Assembly (NCBI RefSeq): GCF_001544355.1
Contig: NZ_BCQI01000027.1
Coordinates: forward strand, 1-40,935
Reading direction: 5' to 3'
DNA: 40,935 nt
From: Alicyclobacillus acidiphilus NBRC 100859
GTDB lineage: Bacteria; Bacillota; Bacilli; Alicyclobacillales; Alicyclobacillaceae
The notes under the pieces: generated by a model
Seen by the model: only the letters and a program-made list of their open reading frames with translations
Databases searched by the model: none
Told to the model about the DNA's origin: nothing
In this document: positions 35,158 to 40,935 of the stretch, piece by piece
Layout of the letters: each line of letters begins with the position of its first letter
Position numbering within the stretch: position 1 is the stretch's first letter
Position numbers and translations under genes: made by a program

Positions 35158-36195
35158 TCAATGGCCCTCAATCCAGCGCGACATCATCTGCGTCATCGAT
35201 TCGGACGTATAGTTGAGGATTTGCATAATCCGGTTGTAGTCCATCCGCGTGGGCCCCAACACTCCAATATGACCCACCGGGCGTCCGTGCAAACTATACG
35301 TCGTCGTGATCACGGTGCAATCCTGCAAAGCGCCAATCGGATTTTCAGCGCCGATGCGCACCTGCAGTCCCAGCCCTTCCGTGGGGAACAAGCTTGCAAC
35401 CGTTTGCCCCTGCTCCAGCAACGTCAAAATCGTCTGAGCCTTCTCCACATCGTGAAACTCCGGTTGGCTCAACATGTTTGAAGCGCCGCCTATATAGACA
35501 GGCTCTTCGCGTTGGCTCACTTGGCAAACCTCGTTCAGAACCGCTAGGGCGTCCTCAAACCGTTCCACGGTCTGGGCCAATTCTTCCGACAGCTTGCTGT
35601 ACAGATTGCTGCGCAGCCTCGAAATGGGCACACCAACCAATTTGTCGTTCAACACGTGGACGATCGATTCCAGATCTTCGACGCGAATGTCTTCGGACAA
35701 TTGAACCGCGCAATTTTCCACATGGCCCGCGTCCGTCACGAGAATGGCCACAACGCGGCCGCGCGCGAGCGGAACCAATTCGATTTTCCGGACCTTTTCG
35801 GTATACATCTTTGGACCGAGCACAATCGCGGTCTGGCGCGTCAAGGAAGACAGCACCGTCGTGACTTCGCGCACGGCCTTCTCCACTTCGTCGATCCGGC
35901 TCGTGAAAAATTCGCGAAGGCGTTCGCCTGTGGCGCGATCGAAACCGCCCTGCTGCTGCAGCAAGTTATCTACGTAAAACCGATAACCCTTCTGCGACGG
36001 AATGCGTCCGGACGACGTGTGAAGCTGGGTCAGATACCCCATTTCTTCGAGATCGGCCATCTCGTTTCGAATCGTCGCGGGGCTGAACTGAATATCATCG
36101 TGCTTGGCGAGTGCCCGAGACCCGACTGGCTCAGCCATTCGCACATAGTCTTCAATAATTGCAGACAAGATCAACTCTTGGCGTGGGGTCAGCAT
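35158..36195 (-). CDS. hrcA: heat-inducible repressor HrcA
   Basis: HrcA binds CIRCE operators and represses chaperone genes at normal temperature. The 346 aa protein has an N-terminal winged-helix domain starting MLTPRQELILSAIIEDYVRMAEPVGSR and a GAF-like middle domain (about 100-300). The start is ATG at 36195, with GGAGG 6 bases upstream. The upstream region has a promoter and perfect CIRCE operator, so it represses itself. The same regulator should act on the second CIRCE at 7140-7166. Confidence 0.97.
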   Translation of the reverse strand: MLTPRQELILSAIIEDYVRMAEPVGSRALAKHDDIQFSPATIRNEMADLEEMGYLTQLHTSSGRIPSQKGYRFYVDNLLQQQGGFDRATGERLREFFTSRIDEVEKAVREVTTVLSSLTRQTAIVLGPKMYTEKVRKIELVPLARGRVVAILVTDAGHVENCAVQLSEDIRVEDLESIVHVLNDKLVGVPISRLRSNLYSKLSEELAQTVERFEDALAVLNEVCQVSQREEPVYIGGASNMLSQPEFHDVEKAQTILTLLEQGQTVASLFPTEGLGLQVRIGAENPIGALQDCTVITTTYSLHGRPVGHIGVLGPTRMDYNRIMQILNYTSESMTQMMSRWIEGH

Positions 36196-36212
36196 CTCTC
36201 TCGCCTCCTCTG

Positions 36213-36239
36213 TTAGCACTCAAACGAACCGAGTGCTAA
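36213..36239. promoter_or_regulatory. CIRCE operator of the hrcA operon
   Basis: TTAGCACTC, nine bases, GAGTGCTAA: a perfect CIRCE. It begins 18 bases upstream of the hrcA ATG and just after the promoter, so HrcA can block its own transcription. Confidence 0.97.
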
Positions 36240-36253
36240 AGCTACTCTATTTG

Positions 36254-36282
36254 ACAATAGCAACGCGAAGGCATGTTGTCAA
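36254..36282 (-). promoter_or_regulatory. sigma-A-type promoter of hrcA-grpE-dnaK-dnaJ
   Basis: The minus strand has TTGACA (36282-36277, consensus) and TATTGT (36259-36254), spacer 17. The -35 overlaps the hemW stop codon, so the promoter is buried in the end of hemW. Confidence 0.8.
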
Positions 36283-37490
36283 TTGACCTGAACGACCGAT
36301 ACAAATTTCTCGAAAATCGCATTGGCGACGGGCCAATACGGCGCGGGAATTCGGTACGCCCCGCCGCTTCTTTCGAGCAATCCATTCGCCATCAGCGAAC
36401 GGATGACGTCGCCGAACACCGCTTCGACGGGTACGCCGAACCGCTGCTCAAACGCGTCCTCCGCAACGCCTTCGGCCAACCGCAAACCGAGCATCATCTG
36501 ATCTTCAGCCCGTTCGCCGACATCCAGCAGCGTCGACTCCGCAACGGGGCGCTGGCCGGCTTCAAGGTGACGAAGATAATCCGGGATTCTCCGCACATTT
36601 TCGTATCGGACGCCGTGGACATAGCCGTGCGCGCCAGCGCCCGCCGCGAGATAGGGCCGGTTGCGCCAATACACCAGATTGTGTCTGGCCTCGCCGCCAT
36701 CTTTGGCGAAGTTGCTGATTTCGTAGTGGCGGAAGCCCTGGTCAAGCAACGTCCGGCGAACCAAATCGTACATGTCCGCCTCCGCGTCTTCGCCCGGCAG
36801 CGACAATTGGCCCATGTCGCGCCAGCGGCCGAACGGCGTGCCCTCTTCGACCTTCAGCCAATACGCGGAAACGTGATCGACAGGAAGCAAGGCGACTTCC
36901 GCAAGGGCGTGTTCCACATCCTCCAGCGTCTGGTCCGGCAGCCCGAACATCAGGTCGATGTTGATATGTTGAAATCCAACGTCGGCCGCCAGGCGAACCG
37001 CTTCGCCAATGGCCTGCACGTCATGTGCGCGACCGATGGCCATTAAGAGATGATCTCGAAACGTCTGCGCGCCAAAGGAAATGCGGTTGACGCCGTGATC
37101 GCGCAGAACCTGCAACTTTTCCCGATCAATCGAATCTGGGTTGGACTCGAACGTGAATTCCGCGTCGTCAGCCAACGAAAAATGCGCATGCAGCGATTGC
37201 AACATGCGCGAAAGCAAACGGGCGGGCGGCAGCGTCGGCGTACCGCCGCCAAAAAAGACGGTCTGCAGCAAACCGCGTTCTTCCGCCGAAACGAGCTTGA
37301 ACTCAGCCGCCAAGGCCTCGGCGTACCGCTCCATCGTCTCCTCCGGAGCCACGTACGTGTTGAAGTCGCAATAAAAACAGCGGCTCTTGCAAAATGGGAT
37401 ATGCACGTAGAGCGATGTCGGAGCACAATCCGCGTGGCGATCCGCCAGTTGCACGGCCCCGCCGCGATGCCAAACCTGTTGGTTGCCCAC
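36279..37490 (-). CDS. hemW: radical-SAM haem chaperone HemW (HemN-like)
   Basis: HemW proteins bind haem and pass it to haem enzymes; they were long annotated as coproporphyrinogen III oxidase. The 403 aa protein has the radical-SAM motif C34-x3-C38-x2-C41, GGGTPT, and a C-terminal HemN_C-like domain (about 320-395). The start is GTG at 37490, with GGAG 10 bases upstream. It follows lepA by about 7 bases. Confidence 0.92.
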   Translation of the reverse strand: MGNQQVWHRGGAVQLADRHADCAPTSLYVHIPFCKSRCFYCDFNTYVAPEETMERYAEALAAEFKLVSAEERGLLQTVFFGGGTPTLPPARLLSRMLQSLHAHFSLADDAEFTFESNPDSIDREKLQVLRDHGVNRISFGAQTFRDHLLMAIGRAHDVQAIGEAVRLAADVGFQHINIDLMFGLPDQTLEDVEHALAEVALLPVDHVSAYWLKVEEGTPFGRWRDMGQLSLPGEDAEADMYDLVRRTLLDQGFRHYEISNFAKDGGEARHNLVYWRNRPYLAAGAGAHGYVHGVRYENVRRIPDYLRHLEAGQRPVAESTLLDVGERAEDQMMLGLRLAEGVAEDAFEQRFGVPVEAVFGDVIRSLMANGLLERSGGAYRIPAPYWPVANAIFEKFVSVVQVN

Positions 37491-37497
37491 TCTGCAA

Positions 37498-39306
37498 TCA
37501 CTCCATTTTCAGTACAGCCATGAACGCTTCCTGCGGGACCTCGACGTTCCCGACTTGCTTCATGCGTTTCTTGCCTTCCTTTTGTTTCTCCAACAGTTTG
37601 CGTTTGCGCGAGATGTCGCCGCCGTAACACTTTGCGAGCACGTTCTTGCGCATCGCTCGAATCGTCTCCCGGGCAACCACCCGGTTTCCGATGGCCGCTT
37701 GGATCGGCACTTCAAACATCTGGCGCGGAATGAGTTCTTTCAGTTTCTCGCAGAGAATGCGGCCGCGATCGTACGCTTTGTCGCGGTGAACGATAAACGA
37801 CAAGGCGTCGACGACCTCGCCATTGAGCAAAATATCCATTTTCACCAGGTTCGATTCGCGATAGCCGACCAGTTCGTAGTCGAACGACGCGTAACCTTTG
37901 GTCGACGATTTCAGGCGATCGAAAAAGTCGTAGACAATCTCAGACAGCGGCAGATCATAGATGATGGTCGTCCTCGCCTCGTCCAAATACTGCATGTCGT
38001 GAAACTGCCCGCGCTTTTCCTGGCACAATTCCATGACGCTGCCGACGTAGTCCTTCGGCACGAAGATAGAAGCCCGAACGTACGGCTCCTCGATGCGCTC
38101 AATCCGATCCGGATTTGGCATATCGCTCGGGTTGTCGATGGCCTGCATCGTCCCGTCGGTCTTGTAGACGTTGTACACCACGCTTGGAGCCGTCGTGATC
38201 AGCGTAATGCCGTACTCGCGTTCGAGCCGCTCCTGCACAATTTCCATGTGCAGCATACCCAGGAAGCCGCAGCGGAAGCCAAAACCAAGTGCGCTCGACG
38301 TCTCTGGCTCGTAGGACAAAGCGGCATCGTTCAGTTCCAGTTTCTCAAGCGCCTCTCGCAGATCCTGGTAATCCGCCGTATCGACCGGGTACAAACCGCA
38401 GAACACCATCGGGTTTGTCCGCCGATACCCTGGCAGCGGTTGTGCCGTCGGCCGATCCGCCTCTGTCACCGTATCGCCGACACGCGTGTCACGCACGTTT
38501 TTGATACTGGCGGCGAGGTATCCAACGTCGCCGGCGTACAAGGCGTCAACCGGCGTCATCCTCGGCTTGAACACACCGACCTCGTCGACTTCGAACTCCT
38601 TGCCTGTCGCCATCATGCGCACGCGCATACCTTTCCGAATGGTGCCGTTGAACACGCGCATGTAGACGATGACGCCGCGATATGGATCGTAGTGGGAATC
38701 GAAGATCAGCGCTTGCAGCGGCGCGTCGACATCGCCCTTCGGAGCAGGCACCTTCGCGACGACTTGCTCGAGAATATCCTCGATGCCAATCCCCGCTTTT
38801 GCGGACGCGAGCACCGCGTCGCTGGCATCCAGCCCAATCACGTCCTCGATCTCGCGGCGGACCCGCTCCGGCTCGGCGCTTGGCAAGTCTATCTTGTTGA
38901 TGACCGGCAAAATTTCGAGGTTATTGTCCAAAGCCAGGTACACATTGGCGAGGGTCTGCGCCTCAATCCCCTGTGCCGCGTCGACGACAAGCAAAGCGCC
39001 TTCGCAGGCCGCGAGCGACCTGGACACCTCGTATGTAAAGTCGACGTGGCCTGGCGTATCAATCAAGTTCAATTCATATTCTTCTCCATCTTTCGCCCGA
39101 TAGCTCAAGCGAACAGCCTGGAGTTTAATTGTGATGCCGCGCTCGCGCTCCAAATCCATCTGGTCCAGCAGTTGGTCCTGCATTTCTCGTTCACTGACAG
39201 CACCTGTCAATTGGAGAATTCGGTCAGCCAACGTGGACTTTCCGTGATCGATATGCGCGATGATGGAAAAATTGCGAATCCGCGATTGGCGGTCTGCGTT
39301 GGACAC
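37498..39306 (-). CDS. lepA: elongation factor 4 (LepA)
   Basis: LepA is a ribosome-binding GTPase that acts in translation and 30S assembly. The 602 aa protein has G motifs [17 protein letters not shown] and NKIDLP. EF-G-like domains and a LepA C-terminal domain (about 480-600) follow. The start is GTG at 39306, with GGAGG 6 bases upstream; an earlier frame from 39336 has no site. It leads the lepA-hemW pair. Confidence 0.96.
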   Translation of the reverse strand: MSNADRQSRIRNFSIIAHIDHGKSTLADRILQLTGAVSEREMQDQLLDQMDLERERGITIKLQAVRLSYRAKDGEEYELNLIDTPGHVDFTYEVSRSLAACEGALLVVDAAQGIEAQTLANVYLALDNNLEILPVINKIDLPSAEPERVRREIEDVIGLDASDAVLASAKAGIGIEDILEQVVAKVPAPKGDVDAPLQALIFDSHYDPYRGVIVYMRVFNGTIRKGMRVRMMATGKEFEVDEVGVFKPRMTPVDALYAGDVGYLAASIKNVRDTRVGDTVTEADRPTAQPLPGYRRTNPMVFCGLYPVDTADYQDLREALEKLELNDAALSYEPETSSALGFGFRCGFLGMLHMEIVQERLEREYGITLITTAPSVVYNVYKTDGTMQAIDNPSDMPNPDRIERIEEPYVRASIFVPKDYVGSVMELCQEKRGQFHDMQYLDEARTTIIYDLPLSEIVYDFFDRLKSSTKGYASFDYELVGYRESNLVKMDILLNGEVVDALSFIVHRDKAYDRGRILCEKLKELIPRQMFEVPIQAAIGNRVVARETIRAMRKNVLAKCYGGDISRKRKLLEKQKEGKKRMKQVGNVEVPQEAFMAVLKME

Positions 39307-39429
39307 GTGCATCCTCCCCTCTGACGTCGCGGACATCCACGGTCAGAGATACCATGGTAGCTTCGACAAAGCCTGATCCTTGGACCAACTCTGCGAAAAC
39401 ATCTGTAAAAACAGCTCACACGAACAAAA

Positions 39430-39446
39430 CCGCGCCTTGAGCGCGG
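39430..39446 (-). terminator. GC hairpin with T run between the cation-efflux gene and lepA
   Basis: CCGCGC and GCGCGG (6 bp, loop of 5) are followed by TTTT on the minus strand. It is about 120 bases past the cation-efflux gene, so it can terminate it. It also begins within a few bases of the predicted lepA transcript start and could act in that leader. Confidence 0.55.
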
Positions 39447-39455
39447 CTCGTCAAA

Positions 39456-39485
39456 ATTATAGCATTCTCGACAGTCCACCAACAA
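39456..39485 (-). promoter_or_regulatory. sigma-A-type promoter of lepA-hemW
   Basis: The minus strand has TTGTTG (39485-39480) and a consensus TATAAT (39461-39456), with an 18-base spacer. The expected start is about 39449, next to the GC hairpin at 39430-39446. Confidence 0.65.
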
Positions 39486-39565
39486 GCCGAGTCCCTGCGA
39501 TTCAGGCCGAGGTTCAGCATAGGGATTCGGCGCGGCGGTTAAGCCCAGCGGTTCGGGCCGGGGAT

Positions 39566-40222
39566 TCAATGGCGGTGATGGTGATGCTCGTGTACGTGTG
39601 GCTCGCCCGACTTGAACGACTCGAACGATTCGAATCCTTCGCGCAGTACGAAATACAGGATTCCTGCAGCGGCGATCGAATCCACCCACCACCAGTGGAA
39701 CACATCGTTCGCAACCAACCCAGCGAGCAGTGTCCAGGACATGTAGGCACACGTGAATGAACACATCGCGTCCCCGATCAGCGACGGGCTGCCGAGTTCG
39801 CGGCCGTAACGGAGCTTCTGCACAGCCATCCACGGCGTGATGACACTGCTCCCCAAGGCAACCGCCAAGCCGAGAACGGAGAGTTCAGGGCCCTGCCGCA
39901 GGCGCAACGCCTGTCCGGACTTCAGCGAAATGTAGGCTGCGAGAACAAACAAACAGAGTGCGATAAAACCGCTTGTCCACCGTTCGACCGCGTGTTTCGC
40001 GTCCATTTGCTCCCCTGACTGAATCTCGATAAAGAGCCGGGCAACCAACAGCATGCCGCTCATCAGTTCCACCGCGCTGTCCACGCTGAAGGCGGACAGC
40101 GACAGACTGCCGACACGATACGCCGCCACCGCGGACAGAATCGCTTCCGTCATGATCCAGCCGACCGACAAGAGTTCCAGTTCAAACGCGCCGCGCAGGC
40201 GCTTTTCGCGAAATGTCTCCAT
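39566..40222 (-). CDS. cation-efflux-like membrane protein with His-rich tail
   Basis: The protein is about 218 aa, with roughly six membrane segments and the layout of small cation diffusion facilitator-like proteins. The canonical H-x3-D sites are altered. The first site reads FSVDSAVELMSG (Asp and Glu), and the later one GDAMCSFTCAYMS (Asp then Cys). The C-terminus HVHEHHHHRH probably binds a metal such as Zn or Ni. It probably exports a divalent metal, but the substrate is unknown. The start is unclear: ATG at 40222 or TTG at 40234; GGAGG is too close to the latter and 14 bases from the former. Confidence 0.7.
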   Translation of the reverse strand: METFREKRLRGAFELELLSVGWIMTEAILSAVAAYRVGSLSLSAFSVDSAVELMSGMLLVARLFIEIQSGEQMDAKHAVERWTSGFIALCLFVLAAYISLKSGQALRLRQGPELSVLGLAVALGSSVITPWMAVQKLRYGRELGSPSLIGDAMCSFTCAYMSWTLLAGLVANDVFHWWWVDSIAAAGILYFVLREGFESFESFKSGEPHVHEHHHHRH

Positions 40223-40243
40223 GTGACGCTGCAACCCTCCAAG

Positions 40244-40750
40244 TCAATTCGTGTTGATAAACAGGGTATTGAGCACGCCTTTCAACATCGAACCAAAGAC
40301 GTGCGAAATACGTTCGCCCACGAATACGCCACCCGTGTCCATCGCGGATGCCAATGCGCTTGGAGCCGCGTCCTGAGGGTCCGGTTGGGTGGAATTGGAG
40401 GTCACCTGTGTCGCCGACGGCGTCGACGGATTGGTATATTCCATGATCGGCGGCTGATAGCCGGAGATCGAGTTGGTTGTGCCTGAGGTTGGCGAATTGG
40501 CGACAGAGTTCGCGATATCGGATCCGTTGTCGGTTGCAAAGCTGTTCAGCGACGTCTGCCCGGCAACAGCCGTGGTGTCGTTGGCAGCCTGACTGGTGAA
40601 TGTCGCAGCCTGTCCGCTTCCCAAGTGGGACAGTACGCTCGAAAATACGGTGAACACGGTGCCACTGGCTCCAATCAGGAGACCCAAGAAGATGGTTGTG
40701 GCTGTGATCTGTTTCAATCGCCTGCGCGCGTGCTTCCATGTGTGGTTCAT
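40244..40750 (-). CDS. hypothetical membrane-anchored protein with Ser/Thr/Asn-rich stretch
   Basis: The 168 aa protein has a basic N-terminus and one hydrophobic segment (about residues 15-42, ATTIFLGLLIGASGTVFTVFSSVL). A low-complexity Ser/Thr/Ala/Asn region (about 50-130) follows. The C-terminus has a second weak hydrophobic stretch (VFGSMLKGVLNTLFI). It may be anchored by its N-terminus, with the tail outside. No family is recognised. The start is ATG at 40750 with GGGAG 10 bases upstream. It is directly upstream of the cation-efflux-like gene, so the two may be co-transcribed. Confidence 0.65.
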   Translation of the reverse strand: MNHTWKHARRRLKQITATTIFLGLLIGASGTVFTVFSSVLSHLGSGQAATFTSQAANDTTAVAGQTSLNSFATDNGSDIANSVANSPTSGTTNSISGYQPPIMEYTNPSTPSATQVTSNSTQPDPQDAAPSALASAMDTGGVFVGERISHVFGSMLKGVLNTLFINTN

Positions 40751-40840
40751 CTGTGCGCATCTCCCTTATACGGTGTTATCACAACCTATGTCAGGCATCG
40801 GAAGATTATCACTAGCTTATTGAGAAAAAAGTTCGTGGTA

Positions 40841-40908
40841 GGGGGTGGGGCGGGGTGCGGGCGCGGGCCGGGGTGGGGTGGCGGGCGCGGGTCGGGGGGA
40901 GTGGCGGG
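40841..40908. other. G-rich tract with G-quadruplex potential
   Basis: The plus strand holds many runs of three to six G separated by short loops (GGGGGTGGGGCGGGG at its start). Many four-run combinations fit the G-quadruplex pattern. It lies upstream of the hypothetical gene and directly before the repeat at 40916. Confidence 0.7.
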
Positions 40909-40915
40909 ATCGACC

Positions 40916-40935
40916 GCAGATAGGCGGCTCTGAGA
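40916..40935. repeat. edge copy of the palindromic repeat family
   Basis: GCAGATAGGCGGCTC (40916-40930) resembles the arms GCAAATAGGCGACCC of the array at 1537-1743, and follows a G-rich tract as that array does on its minus strand. The window ends before a second arm could be seen. Confidence 0.5.

Noticed and set aside
37483-39324. Long plus-strand frame (613 aa) over lepA
   Set aside because: It mirrors lepA, which has clear GTPase motifs. The frame has no ribosome-binding site or family signature.
40751-40800. CTGACA...TATAAG as a promoter for the hypothetical gene
   Set aside because: The -10 would overlap the ribosome-binding site, leaving no room for a leader; another start must exist.

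Overview
This window looks like a chromosomal segment from an endospore-forming member of the Bacillota (class Bacilli), with moderately high GC. The gene content and order follow the Bacillus subtilis blocks lepA-hemW-hrcA-grpE-dnaK-dnaJ-prmA-rsmE-mtaB, rpsU-yqeY-yqfC-yqfD-phoH-pgpH-ybeY-dgkA-era-yqzL-recO and dnaG-rpoD-trmK-nif3. Spore genes (yqfC, yqfD, a CotD-like coat protein) are present. The base composition and type A RNase P RNA make Alicyclobacillaceae or a relative my best guess, but this is inference. Almost every gene is on the minus strand, so genes are read right to left.

Right to left: a small S/T/N-rich membrane protein and a cation-efflux-like protein come first. Then come lepA-hemW and the HrcA heat-shock operon, led by a sigma-A-type promoter and a perfect CIRCE operator. 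It continues through prmA, rsmE, mtaB and an unusual Nudix-DeoC fusion. A plus-strand Na/Pi-type transporter converges on that operon. Next is the translation, sporulation and envelope block from rpsU to recO, then dnaG-rpoD behind a sigma-H-like promoter, then ydcF, trmK and nif3. Last is rnpB on its own strong promoter and terminator.

From about 10.4 kb leftward the content changes to an accessory region. It holds a phage-like orphan gene, 23-24 bp direct repeats, a tyrosine recombinase broken by three single-base deletions and a stop, a small Cys-containing ORF, and the C-terminal stub of a flavohaemoprotein. Beside them is a short gene for an SPW-repeat membrane protein with its own promoter and a second perfect CIRCE operator. 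That suggests the HrcA repressor encoded 29 kb away also controls this membrane protein.

The left end holds a NhaP-type antiporter, a YfmQ-like protein, the coat protein, a YihY/BrkB membrane protein, a decayed sodium:solute symporter and a lipoprotein. It ends with a MurA-type enolpyruvyl transferase whose catalytic-loop Cys is Asp, the substitution linked to intrinsic fosfomycin resistance. Upstream of that murA lies an array of related palindromes (core AATAAGCGGCC). A partial copy, again next to a G-rich tract, sits at the extreme right edge, so this looks like a dispersed repeat family.

The observations most worth following are the CIRCE-SPW unit, the palindromic repeat family, the Nudix-DeoC fusion and the Asp-type MurA. 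All function names come from motif recognition by eye; no database search was run.
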